Made by a program: the position numbers and the translations under genes
Assembly (NCBI GenBank): GCA_003223025.1
Contig: QHXR01000001.1
Span: 632,248 to 696,247 of the forward strand
DNA length: 64,000 nucleotides
Source of the DNA: Acidobacteriota bacterium
Lineage (GTDB): Bacteria; Acidobacteriota; Blastocatellia; Pyrinomonadales; Pyrinomonadaceae
Reading direction: 5' to 3'
Shown: piece after piece, positions 51,616-59,877 of the stretch
Numbering within the stretch: the stretch's first letter is position 1
Layout of the letters: the number at the start of each line of letters is the position of its first letter
Notes under the pieces: generated by a model
Told to the model about the DNA's origin: nothing
Seen by the model: only the letters and a program-made list of their open reading frames with translations
Database searches by the model: none

Positions 51616-53547
51616 ATGGACGAAGCAACCGAAAAGTCGGACATAAAATACGAATTCGGGAAATTCGTCCTCGATCCACAAGAGCGCGTTTTGTTCTCCA
51701 ACGGCGAACCCGCGCATCTCACCGACAAGTTATTCGACACACTTCTGCTACTGGTCCGGCACAATGGTCAGCTATTGACGAAAGAGCAGATGATGACTTC
51801 GATATGGGAAGAATCCTTTGTCGAGGAAGGCAATCTCACGAAAAATATTTCTCGTCTGCGAAAGATCCTGAACACGGATGGAGTCGAGTTGATCGAAACT
51901 CTCCCGAGGCGTGGTTATCGTTTTAGGGCCGACATCCGAGAAATCGAAAGCGAAACGAATCTTCTTGTTCATCGGCACTTACGACTTAAGGTCTCGCGCG
52001 GGACCGATTCGCCGGTTGCTTCGGATAATCCCGCCGCAGTTTCTCTGGATGAAATTCACAGCGTGGCCGTCCTTCCATTTCAGCCTTTGGGAGGAAAAGG
52101 CGACGACAATGTTTTCGGCTTGGGTATCAGCGACGCGCTCATCACCCAGCTGACGAGGGCAGGAGATATCCAAGTGCGCCCGACGAGCTCGATCATTCGA
52201 TTCAATACTTTGCCGCAGAACGCGATCTTAGCCGGACGCGAGTTGCAGGTCGACGCGGTACTCGAGGGTAACTACCAGCGATCGGAAGATCGAATGCGTC
52301 TGACCGTTCAGATGCTTCGCTCGAGGGACGGGAGCTCTCTTTGGGCCGAGAGTTTTATCGCTGAAGTTGAAGACATTTTCGCCGTACAGGATCGGATCGC
52401 CGAGCGCGTCGTGGGCGCGCTGCAAAAAAAATTAAGCGACGAAGCGAAGGCGAAGCTAACGAAGCGGTACACGGAAAACGTCGAAGCTTATCAGGAATAT
52501 CTAAGGGGCCGAGTCTTCTATAACAAACGGACGGCAGAGGGCTACGACATCGCACTCGCCTGTTTCGAAAAGGCAATCGAGGTCGATCCTTCGTACGCGC
52601 TGGCGTACGCCGGGCTCGCCGATATCTATAATCTGCTTCCGCTCGACGACGGCTTTGCTCCGCGCGATTGTTTTCCAAAAGCGAAAGCGGCGGCGTTAAA
52701 AGCGCTGTTCATCGATGCCGATCTCGCGGAGGCCCACGCAGCTCTCGGCCTTGCACTTTTGCATTACGATTGGAATTGGTCGGGAGCGGAAGTGTCGTTT
52801 CAGAATGCCGTTAAATTGGACTCAAATTGTGCGGCGGGTTATATGCTTCTCGGAGTTTATTTGCTGCGGGTCGAACGCATCGGCGAATCGCTGATCGCAT
52901 TGAAGAAGGCTCGCGAGCTCGATCCGTTTTCGCCGACTCATGCAGTTTGGCTGGCCGAAGGGCTTCGACACGTCGGCGAAATCGACACATCCATCCAACT
53001 TCACCTCGAGACGATCGAATCGTTTCCTAAGTTCTTTCCCGCACATTATCATCTCGCATTCTCGTATATCGACGCCGGCCGTCTTGATGAAGCGGAATTA
53101 GAGGGCGAGCGAGCCGTTGCGCTGTCTCACGAAAACTCGCTCACTCTGTCCTTGCAGGGAATCTTGCAGGCGGCGGCAGGCGACAGGTCAGCGGTGCAGG
53201 CGACGATAGATAAGCTGCTGCGGATGAAAGATGAGAAATATATCAGCAGCGTAAACATCGCCTCCTTGTATGCCGCGGTGCACGACGAAGCGGAAGCGAT
53301 CGAGTGGCTCGAAAAAGGACTTGAAGAACGCGATCCCAACATGACGTGGATAAAGTTCGATGAGGAGTTCAAATTCCTGCAGCACAACGACCGCTTCCGG
53401 AAGATACTTCGAGAAGTAGGTTTGAACGACAGCTCAGAACAGGCGATCGAGGAAATTGCGCCGGCTCCCCCGTATTGGAAACTGATGATCGCGGCGGCGA
53501 TCCTGCTGATATCTTTGGTCGCGGTCTACCTGTTCGAAAAAAGGTAA
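51616..53547 (+). CDS. winged-helix / TPR membrane-anchored regulator (CadC-like)
   Basis: 643 aa. An OmpR-type DNA-binding domain occupies residues 10-105 (YEFGKFVLDPQERVLFSNGEPAHLTDKLFDTLLLLV ... ISRLRKIL ... LPRRGYRF). A FlgO/TolB-like segment follows (HSVAVLPFQPLGGKGDDNVFGLGISDALITQLTRAG ... VDAVLEGNYQRSEDRMRLTVQMLR), then about eight TPR units, and a C-terminal membrane helix (WKLMIAAAILLISLVAVYLF). There is no receiver domain. Divergent from the small Cys protein and delta-60 gene, which are candidate targets (inference). Confidence 0.92.
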   Translation: MDEATEKSDIKYEFGKFVLDPQERVLFSNGEPAHLTDKLFDTLLLLVRHNGQLLTKEQMMTSIWEESFVEEGNLTKNISRLRKILNTDGVELIETLPRRGYRFRADIREIESETNLLVHRHLRLKVSRGTDSPVASDNPAAVSLDEIHSVAVLPFQPLGGKGDDNVFGLGISDALITQLTRAGDIQVRPTSSIIRFNTLPQNAILAGRELQVDAVLEGNYQRSEDRMRLTVQMLRSRDGSSLWAESFIAEVEDIFAVQDRIAERVVGALQKKLSDEAKAKLTKRYTENVEAYQEYLRGRVFYNKRTAEGYDIALACFEKAIEVDPSYALAYAGLADIYNLLPLDDGFAPRDCFPKAKAAALKALFIDADLAEAHAALGLALLHYDWNWSGAEVSFQNAVKLDSNCAAGYMLLGVYLLRVERIGESLIALKKARELDPFSPTHAVWLAEGLRHVGEIDTSIQLHLETIESFPKFFPAHYHLAFSYIDAGRLDEAELEGERAVALSHENSLTLSLQGILQAAAGDRSAVQATIDKLLRMKDEKYISSVNIASLYAAVHDEAEAIEWLEKGLEERDPNMTWIKFDEEFKFLQHNDRFRKILREVGLNDSSEQAIEEIAPAPPYWKLMIAAAILLISLVAVYLFEKR

Positions 53548-53592
53548 ACGTGTATCCAAGTCTTCGCTACCAATCCAAAATCCAAAATGGAT
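53548..53592. repeat. single word arm between converging genes
   Basis: CCAATCCAAAATCCAAAATGG, same word family as 24699-24794, in a gap of only 45 nt. Confidence 0.5.
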
Positions 53593-54675
53593 CTAGGTCC
53601 CTCTCTGCAAAATAACCAACTCGGGTTTCATCGCTTCGATCGAGATCTGTCGCGCGACTTCTTCCGCTACATGACGGAACGCAGCAGACTGCGGCGAATC
53701 GGGAAATGAAACGACGACCGGAATTCCTTTGTCGCCACCTTCGCGGACTTCCATTCCGAGCGGAACTTCGCCGAGGAAATTGAGATCGTATTCGGCGCAA
53801 AGTTTCTGTCCGCCGCCGCGTCCGAATATCTCGTAACGATTTCCCGTATCGGGTGCGATGAAGTACGACATGTTCTCGATCACGCCAAGCACCGGCACAT
53901 TCACTGTCTCGAACATCTTCACCGCACGACGAACATCGGACAACGAAACTTCCTGCGGCGTCGTAACGAGAACCGCGCCTTGGACGGGAACGAGTTGAGC
54001 CAAACTCAACTGCACGTCTCCTGTTCCGGGCGGCATGTCGACGATCAAATAATCAAGCTCGCCCCAATTCACGTCGGATAAAAATTGTCTGACGACACCG
54101 TGGAGCATGGGGCCGCGGAGGATCATCGGTTTGTCGGGTGGAACGAGCACGGCCATCGAGATCATCTTGATGCCGTGTGCCTCGATCGGCACGAGCTTTC
54201 CGTTCTCGATCTCCGGCTGATCGTAACCGGTGCCGAGCATCATCGGGACATTCGGGCCGTACACGTCCGCGTCCATCAGTCCGACTTTTGCTCCGTCCGC
54301 CGCGAGTGCGACCGCGAGATTCACGGCGACGGTCGATTTGCCGACTCCGCCTTTTCCCGACGACACGGCGATGATGTTCTTCACACCCGGGATCGCAATG
54401 TTGTTTGCGATGCCGCGTCCCTGCGGAACCTCGGCGTCCATCGTCACCTTCACATTCGTGACTCCGTCGAGACCGCGGACGATCTCATACGCTTGCGATT
54501 CCATCTCTTCCTTGACAGGACAAGCCGGTGTCGTGAGAACGATGCGAAACGCGACGTCGCCGCCGGCGATCTTGAGGTCGCGTATGAATCCGAGTGTGAC
54601 GATGTCTTTTCGCAGATCCGGGTCGATGATCTGCTTAAGCGAATTTAAAATGATCTCTTCTGATAATTGGCTCAT
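53593..54675 (-). CDS. Mrp/ApbC family ATP-binding Fe-S carrier
   Basis: 360 aa. N-terminal MIP18/DUF59 domain (residues about 5-85, LTTPACPVKEEMESQA), then a deviant Walker A ATPase: SGKGGVGKSTVAVNLA, DADVYGPNVPMMLG, VDMPPGTGDVQLSLAQ. In typical Mrp/NBP35 proteins the region after ENMSYF contains CPxC, which binds the bridging cluster; here it reads ENMSYFIAPDTGNRYEIFG with no CxxC. Cys remain in TPACP and KLCAEYDL. It may act as an Fe-S scaffold with altered ligands or have another role. Confidence 0.92.
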   Translation of the reverse strand: MSQLSEEIILNSLKQIIDPDLRKDIVTLGFIRDLKIAGGDVAFRIVLTTPACPVKEEMESQAYEIVRGLDGVTNVKVTMDAEVPQGRGIANNIAIPGVKNIIAVSSGKGGVGKSTVAVNLAVALAADGAKVGLMDADVYGPNVPMMLGTGYDQPEIENGKLVPIEAHGIKMISMAVLVPPDKPMILRGPMLHGVVRQFLSDVNWGELDYLIVDMPPGTGDVQLSLAQLVPVQGAVLVTTPQEVSLSDVRRAVKMFETVNVPVLGVIENMSYFIAPDTGNRYEIFGRGGGQKLCAEYDLNFLGEVPLGMEVREGGDKGIPVVVSFPDSPQSAAFRHVAEEVARQISIEAMKPELVILQRGT

Positions 54676-54772
54676 TATTTTTGGTTAATTGGCGAAGTGA
54701 AAATTGTAACAAAAACGAGGTGAACAATGGATCACCGTGCAGATGTTTCGTGCGGCAGAGTTTGTTTCTCTT

Positions 54773-54945
54773 CTTTTCGTGTCTTTTTCGCGTGGTTCGC
54801 GTGGTTCGTGGTTTCGTCTTTGTACTTTGCTGAGAGATCATCCTCACACTGGAAGAATGAACCACGGACCACACTAACCACACGAAAAAGACACGAAAAG
54901 GAGCTGGACTCGAAAGACTCGATAGACTCGCCAGACTCGATTAGA
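54773..54945. repeat. inverted word repeat CTTTTCGTGTCTTTTTCGCG plus ACTCGATAG words
   Basis: About 42-nt arms (54773-54814, 54859-54900) of the same family that flanks the YeiH gene. They are followed by tandem GACTCGAAAGACTCGATAGACTCG words (54906-54945) up to the uracil-DNA glycosylase start region. Confidence 0.9.
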
Positions 54946-54957
54946 CGATAATTTCAT

Positions 54958-55551
54958 GTGGCCGTCGGCAAAATTCATCTGTTCAAAAAGCTCTGCGATG
55001 ATGCGCACGCGTGCAGGATCTGCCCGAACCTCGCGGACAAAACTGCCGTGCTCAGCGAGTTGAACGGCAGTTTGCATCCCAGGGTTATGTTCATCGGCGA
55101 AGCTCCGGGTCGCGTCGGAGCGGATCGGACTAGGCGTCCGTTCTTCGGTGATAAATCAGGCAATAACTTTCAAACGCTCCTCGATTCGATAGAGCTCAGC
55201 CGCGACGACATCTTCATAACAAGCGCCGTGATGTGCAGTCCGCGGTCGGCTACGGACGCCAATCGTAGACCGAGGCGAACCGAGATAAAGAATTGTTCGT
55301 CATACTTAATTCGAGTGCTGGATCTGATTCAGCCGAAGGTGATCGCCACGCTCGGAGGCGTCGCTCTTGAAGCGCTCACCTCGATTGCCTATCATGAATT
55401 CAGGCTCAAGACGCACGCTGGTGAGATCCTCGATTGGAATGGCCGCACGCTTCTTCCGCTTTATCATCCAAGTCCGCAAGTCGTCGCCGCCCAGCGAGGT
55501 TTGGCTCTCCAGCTAAAACACTTCCAGACAGTGGGCAAATTGATCGCATGA
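54958..55551 (+). CDS. uracil-DNA glycosylase, family 4/5-like with Fe-S cysteines
   Basis: 197 aa; removes uracil or related lesions from DNA. Motif A region GEAPGRVGADRTRRPFFGDKSG mixes the GEAPG of family 4 with the RTRRPFxGDxSG of family 5 (UDGb). Motif B is LYHPSPQV. Four cysteines C19, C22, C93 and C113 could hold a 4Fe-4S cluster. GTG start at 54958. Its stop overlaps the ATG of ygfZ (ATGA). Confidence 0.88.
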   Translation: MAVGKIHLFKKLCDDAHACRICPNLADKTAVLSELNGSLHPRVMFIGEAPGRVGADRTRRPFFGDKSGNNFQTLLDSIELSRDDIFITSAVMCSPRSATDANRRPRRTEIKNCSSYLIRVLDLIQPKVIATLGGVALEALTSIAYHEFRLKTHAGEILDWNGRTLLPLYHPSPQVVAAQRGLALQLKHFQTVGKLIA

Positions 55552-56444
55552 ATTCTACGGACCGGCTCCACTACAATCACCTCCGCTCTGGCGGCACGGC
55601 GTATTATCGTCAGCCTCGCGGACTTATCTCGGTCGGTGGAAGCGAGGCCGTACAGTTTCTTGACGGGATGATCACGAACGATGTGAAGACGCTCGAGGAC
55701 GGAGCTCTGATGCGAGCCGCGTTTCCGAATCCTCAAGGACGTCTTCTTGCCGTGGTTCGCGTGACTCGAAACGGCGAGCGATTTTTGATCGAAACGGAAG
55801 AAGCGACCCGACAAAAAGTTTTCGATAATTTGTTTCGATTTACGATGGCCGGGGATTTTAAGGTCGAAGACCTGTCGAATGAATACAGTTACATTCGGGT
55901 TTACGACCGCTCGTTCATTCCGATCACGCCGCCCTTCATCGAGTTCGATCGAAGAGGCGGCACCGAATATTTTGTCCATCGCGAAGACGCTTCGGATTTT
56001 GTCGGCGAGCTAAAGTATCTCGATGCAATTGAAATTTCGGAAGCCCTGCTCGACGTCCTCCGGATCGAGGCCGGAACTCCTCTCTACGGCGTCGACATGG
56101 ATGAGACGACGATCATTCCGGAGATCGGGATCGACGACATGATCTCTTACACGAAAGGATGTTACGTCGGTCAGGAGATCATCGCGCGAATTCACTTTCG
56201 CGGACACGTTGCGAAAAAGCTGACGGGCATCACGGCCGCCGAGGGATCGGATCTCAAACCGGGTGAGGAGATCATGACAAAGGACGGCAAAAACGCGGGC
56301 CGCCTGACGTCAATCACCATATCGCCGAAACTGCAGAAGACAGTTGGGCTAGCTTATATCCGATACGATCACCTCGCAGACGGAACCGAATTGTTGGCCG
56401 ACAAGACCGCCGTAGAGGTAGCCAGCCTTCCGTTTTATCGTTAG
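55548..56444 (+). CDS. ygfZ: YgfZ/GcvT-domain folate-binding protein
   Basis: 298 aa; tetrahydrofolate-binding Fe-S cluster maintenance factor (CAF17 family). The signature KGCYVGQEIIARIHFRGHVAKKL is present with its conserved cysteine; the N-terminus has the GcvT-like VQFLDGMITNDVKTLEDG. Start at 55548 overlaps the upstream stop by ATGA, so translation is coupled to the glycosylase. With mrp and the glycosylase (also Fe-S) this forms a loosely Fe-S-themed neighbourhood. Confidence 0.94.
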   Translation: MNSTDRLHYNHLRSGGTAYYRQPRGLISVGGSEAVQFLDGMITNDVKTLEDGALMRAAFPNPQGRLLAVVRVTRNGERFLIETEEATRQKVFDNLFRFTMAGDFKVEDLSNEYSYIRVYDRSFIPITPPFIEFDRRGGTEYFVHREDASDFVGELKYLDAIEISEALLDVLRIEAGTPLYGVDMDETTIIPEIGIDDMISYTKGCYVGQEIIARIHFRGHVAKKLTGITAAEGSDLKPGEEIMTKDGKNAGRLTSITISPKLQKTVGLAYIRYDHLADGTELLADKTAVEVASLPFYR

Positions 56445-56469
56445 TGATCGTGTCGCAAAGAGGGACATC

Positions 56470-57153
56470 ATGAAGCTTTATCGATCGCTCGCAATAACGT
56501 TTTTTATTTCGATCTTTTTCTCGATGGCCTGCAGCAGGACGACAATTCCTCCGTCGTCTTCGTCGGCCGGTGCGCTGACGGCAAACAGCGCCGTCGCGAA
56601 TCCGATACCGCGTCCGTTCGAGAAGCACACGCTCACTTCCGGAAGTTATTTGAATCAGTTCATCCGTCCCGAGATCCGGGCGAAGCTCGACGAAGAGCCG
56701 ACCGGTGACGCGGACGCGGGTTATGATCCTTCGACGCTCGACGGCGGTTCGACTTCGGACCAGGCTTCATCTGACGGCGCCGTCGAAGAACCGAACGAGA
56801 CGGCGGAACATCAGCCCGGCGAAGCCGACGAGTCTTTCAAGGACGGAGCCCGACTCGATACTCTGAAATTCGCATGGGCGCGAAAAGCGTTCGGCGACGG
56901 GATCAAGGCAAGCCCGACGAATACCGGCGTCATTGTGGTCTATGCCGACGACAACTACTTTGATATGGAGCGCCTGATGTCGTACATCGAGGAAGGGCGT
57001 GACAAGATCGCGACGGCATCGGAGATCGGCGGCGAGCGCGTTCAAGTCGTGTACGGCGGTTATCGGGCATCTCCGCAAGTCGAGATGTGGATCGTTCCGC
57101 AAGGCGGTCCGATGCCGGAATTCAAACCGGAGCAACGACCGAAAGCGGAGTAG
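56470..57153 (+). CDS. lipoprotein with repeated GGYR/WIVP-type domain (copy A)
   Basis: 227 aa. Lipobox FFSMAC; then a Ser/Pro-rich and acidic linker (residues 25-120). The C-terminal about 90 residues are a compact domain: FAWARKAFGDGIKASPTNTG-VIVVYADDNYFDMERLMSYIEEGRDKI ... VQVVYGGYRASPQVEMWIVPQGG. The same domain occurs twice in the next gene. No family recognised. AGAGGGA lies 7 nt before the ATG. Confidence 0.78.
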   Translation: MKLYRSLAITFFISIFFSMACSRTTIPPSSSSAGALTANSAVANPIPRPFEKHTLTSGSYLNQFIRPEIRAKLDEEPTGDADAGYDPSTLDGGSTSDQASSDGAVEEPNETAEHQPGEADESFKDGARLDTLKFAWARKAFGDGIKASPTNTGVIVVYADDNYFDMERLMSYIEEGRDKIATASEIGGERVQVVYGGYRASPQVEMWIVPQGGPMPEFKPEQRPKAE

Positions 57154-57177
57154 TGAGTTTATAAGTTGATCGATGAC

Positions 57178-57206
57178 GCCGGGCGGGAATTTCGCCCGGC
57201 TTTTTT
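57178..57206 (+). terminator. Rho-independent terminator
   Basis: GCCGGGCG-ggaattt-CGCCCGGC then TTTTTT, between the two paralogous genes. Confidence 0.9.
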
Positions 57207-57254
57207 GTCAAAAATACTTGTTGCCGAAGTAGGCCGGGGCGTACACTTGCCTAA

Positions 57255-58280
57255 GTGAAATACCGACTTTCTAGATTCGGAAATATTATTTTCAGCTTGA
57301 CGTTCTTGCTGACGGCTGCAGCGTCGTTTCCCGTACGGTCGCAAACCGGAGACGAAAACTCGAAGCCGATACTCGTCGACGAATACGGATTACTTCCTGA
57401 ATGCGATTTCCGAAGTAGAATGGACTCGCTCTTGACTGAGCTAAGTATGAAGCCGGAGTTTCATGGCTTCATCATAAATTACAGAGGTGCAAACGAACTT
57501 CCGGAGCAACGCGGTTCAAATGGTCGGGAAACCTGGTTCGCAAATCACATCGCATTCCGGAATTTCGACGCATCTCGTATCACACTCTTAAAGGGCGGAT
57601 ATCGTTCCCAGATTTCAACTGAGCTCTGGATCGTCGCTCCGGGTGTGAATCCTCCTGAGCCGACGCGGACGGTGCCCGTCCCGACGATTCCCGAACGCTC
57701 GACATTTCTCTTTGCCAAAAATGATCTGGCGGTCGACGGCGACGAATCGGTGTTAGACGATTACGTCCTAACCGAGGTTAAGGAAAGGGAAGAAGAGGAA
57801 CAGCAACGATGGAGTAGGGAATCGGAAGCCGAGCAGACGGCTGATCCTGCTGCGACTGAAGAAACTTCTCCCGAGACTCCCAGTACCCAAACGGAATCAA
57901 ATGACGAATCAGAGACCTACGTCGATTCGCGGACAGAAGAAGAGAAAGAGGCCGAGAAATTTTCGTGGGCTGATGTCGGCGTCGCGCGATTTATTGCCGA
58001 GAGAAAAGGTTCCGGTGGTTTGATCATCTTCTACGCCGATGATGAGCGATACGATATCGGGAAGTTGCGGCACTTTGTAGAGACCGGGCGCGATCGGCTG
58101 GCTGACAATGCAGGGATAAAGAGGACTCGCTTAAAGATCCAATTTGGTGGATACCGGGAGAGCACAGAAGCCGACTTCTGGTTTGTACCTCTTAATGGAA
58201 AGGCTCCGCGTCCGAAACCGGGAGTTCGTCCGGTTCTGAAAACTGAGGAGATCGACAACCCCGCTGGTCCGTCCAACTGA
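57255..58280 (+). CDS. exported protein with two GGYR/WIVP-type domains (copies B and C)
   Basis: 341 aa, GTG start. Signal FGNIIFSLTFLLTAAASFPVRS. First domain: YGLLPECDFRSRMDSLLTELSMKPEFHGFIINYRG ... ITLLKGGYRSQISTELWIVAPG. An acidic Glu-rich linker follows (residues about 175-240, with EEEQQRWSRESEAEQTADPA). Second domain: FSWADVGVARFIAERKGSGGLIIFYADDERYDIGKLRHFVETGRDRL ... LKIQFGGYRESTEADFWFVPLNG. Paralogous to the preceding lipoprotein. Function unknown. Confidence 0.78.
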   Translation: MKYRLSRFGNIIFSLTFLLTAAASFPVRSQTGDENSKPILVDEYGLLPECDFRSRMDSLLTELSMKPEFHGFIINYRGANELPEQRGSNGRETWFANHIAFRNFDASRITLLKGGYRSQISTELWIVAPGVNPPEPTRTVPVPTIPERSTFLFAKNDLAVDGDESVLDDYVLTEVKEREEEEQQRWSRESEAEQTADPAATEETSPETPSTQTESNDESETYVDSRTEEEKEAEKFSWADVGVARFIAERKGSGGLIIFYADDERYDIGKLRHFVETGRDRLADNAGIKRTRLKIQFGGYRESTEADFWFVPLNGKAPRPKPGVRPVLKTEEIDNPAGPSN

Positions 58281-58304
58281 AAATTCCTGCATAATCATCC
58301 TAGA

Positions 58305-58333
58305 GGCTCGCGTCGAAACTGCGAGCCTTTTTT
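58305..58333 (+). terminator. Rho-independent terminator
   Basis: GGCTCGC-gtcgaaact-GCGAGCC followed by TTTTTT. Confidence 0.9.
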
Positions 58334-58372
58334 CTATGCTAAGATTTTTTCTTGACCGTAGATCAATCAAAT

Positions 58373-58624
58373 ATGGACGAACTCGATATCGACCTTCCAA
58401 ACGCGAAGCTTGCGTATAGCATCATCCAATCGCTGCTCGACGGACACGCGGCGCTCAGCGATCTACTTGTCGTGATGTCTCACGCGCTCGACGAAGACAC
58501 TCTCAAGGCTCTGACCGGTACGAACGAATGGCAGAGCTATCTCGATTCGAAACGGAATCTTGAAAATACAAAGTTGCAGATCGAGAAGTTCACCGAAGAG
58601 CTCAAAAAGTTGGAAGATGCTTGA
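58373..58624 (+). CDS. small helical protein, hypothetical
   Basis: 83 aa, soluble; begins MDELDIDLPNAKLAYSIIQSLLDGHAALSDLLVVMSHAL and ends in a coiled-coil-like segment (KRNLENTKLQIEKFTEELKKLEDA). The ATG at 58373 was preferred over a TTG at 58352. The stop overlaps the ATG of the YpdA-like gene by 8 nt, implying coupling. No family recognised. Confidence 0.65.
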   Translation: MDELDIDLPNAKLAYSIIQSLLDGHAALSDLLVVMSHALDEDTLKALTGTNEWQSYLDSKRNLENTKLQIEKFTEELKKLEDA

Positions 58625-59747
58625 TCTCGTAATCATCGGCGCCGGACCGGCGGGAATCACCGCGGCATACGAAGCGAAGAAAGCCGGGCTCGACTATGTA
58701 GTTATCGAGAAGGGTTTGATCGGAAACACGATCTATCAGTATCCCGTCGGGTTGACGGTTTTCTCGACGACGAACGAGCTTGAGTTCGAACCCGGTGGTT
58801 TGAATCCCGCCCGCGAAAAACCGACTCGTGAAGAATTACTTTCTTATTATGTTCGGTTCGTCTTGGATAACGAGTTGAATGTTCGGACCGAAGAAAAAGT
58901 CCTTTCCGTATCTTCTTTTTCCCCTTCTTCCGTGTGTTCAGTGGTTAGGTCCGAGACCAAAGACGGAACCACGGAAAAAAAGGAAGATGAGAAACAGAAG
59001 GAAGAGATAAGCAGAACCACGGAAAAAACGGACTACACGGAGAAGAAAGAAGACACCGAAGGGCACTTCGAAGTCGTCACCGATAAAGGAACTTATCGAA
59101 CAAAGAATGTTCTGTTCGCGATGGGTGCGATGGATTATCCGCGGAAGTTGAATGTCCCGGGCGAAGATCTGCCGAAAGTCCACGACCACTTTCGAGAAAC
59201 TTATCCGTGGGTCAAGAAACGCGCGCTGATCATCGGCGGTGGAAATTCGGCCGGCGAGGCCGCATTGTTTCTTGCCGAAGAAGGCGCCGATACGACGCTC
59301 GCGATCTTTCGCGGCGACTGGGAGAACAACGATCCGAAGCAAGGTTGTATCAAGTACTGGGTGAAACAGCCGCTCGAGGACGAGTTAAAGAAACATTGCC
59401 TGAAATTATTTTTTCTCGGAAAAGTAATTGAGATCAAGGAAGGCGAAGTGATTCTTGAGGATGAGAACGGCGAGATCGATGTTCTGCCGAACGACGTCGT
59501 CTTCGTTCTGATCGGCGCTGACGCTGATCTATCGATACTGAGAAGTCTCGGCGTCGGGACAACAACGGGCGGAAAGTACGGCGAGGTTCCGGTCTACAAC
59601 GAGGAAACTTTCGAAACGAACGTGCCGGGTATTTACGTCGCCGGACATTTCACGAGCCACCGTCACATCAAGGGCGCGATCGACGCGGCAAAAATGTTGG
59701 TGCCCAAGATGGCGGAAAAACTTCGCGCGAAATCGTTCGAGGCCTGA
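58617..59747 (+). CDS. YpdA-like NAD(P)H flavoprotein reductase
   Basis: 376 aa. FAD motif LVIIGAGPAGITAAYEAKKAG, the YpdA-like EKGLIGNTIYQYPVGLTVFSTTNELE block, a second Rossmann motif ALIIGGGNSAGEAALFLAEEGADTTLAI, and a C-terminal GIYVAGHFTSHRHIKGAIDAA. Family members (about 325 aa) are putative bacillithiol-disulfide reductases; the thiol used here is unknown. Residues about 97-148 are a Lys/Glu/Thr-rich insertion encoded by a word repeat, explaining the extra length. Confidence 0.88.
   Translation: MLDLVIIGAGPAGITAAYEAKKAGLDYVVIEKGLIGNTIYQYPVGLTVFSTTNELEFEPGGLNPAREKPTREELLSYYVRFVLDNELNVRTEEKVLSVSSFSPSSVCSVVRSETKDGTTEKKEDEKQKEEISRTTEKTDYTEKKEDTEGHFEVVTDKGTYRTKNVLFAMGAMDYPRKLNVPGEDLPKVHDHFRETYPWVKKRALIIGGGNSAGEAALFLAEEGADTTLAIFRGDWENNDPKQGCIKYWVKQPLEDELKKHCLKLFFLGKVIEIKEGEVILEDENGEIDVLPNDVVFVLIGADADLSILRSLGVGTTTGGKYGEVPVYNEETFETNVPGIYVAGHFTSHRHIKGAIDAAKMLVPKMAEKLRAKSFEA
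58905..59062. repeat. word-repeat insertion in frame inside the YpdA-like gene
   Basis: CTTCTTTTTCCCCTTCTTCCGTG at the left pairs with CACGGAAAAAAAGGAAG and with later CCACGGAAAAAACGG and CACGGAGAAGAAAG copies. Encodes SVVRSETKDGTTEKKEDEKQ and similar charged sequence without a stop codon. Confidence 0.75.
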
Positions 59748-59763
59748 GTTGGTCGAGGAAGCT

Positions 59764-59856
59764 AAACCGCGGATGACGCGGATGGAACGGATCAAAGCGG
59801 ATTAGAAAAGCTCTAAATCTACTTTGATCCGCGTCATCTGCATCATCCGCGGTTAA
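59764..59856. repeat. inverted word repeat, AACCGCGGATGACGCGGATG type
   Basis: Arms 59764-59797 and 59822-59856 (AACCGCGGATGA ... GGATCAAAG against CTTTGATCC ... TCATCCGCGGTT) between converging genes. Confidence 0.9.
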
Positions 59857-59877
59857 CATGCTCAAACAGTCGGAACG

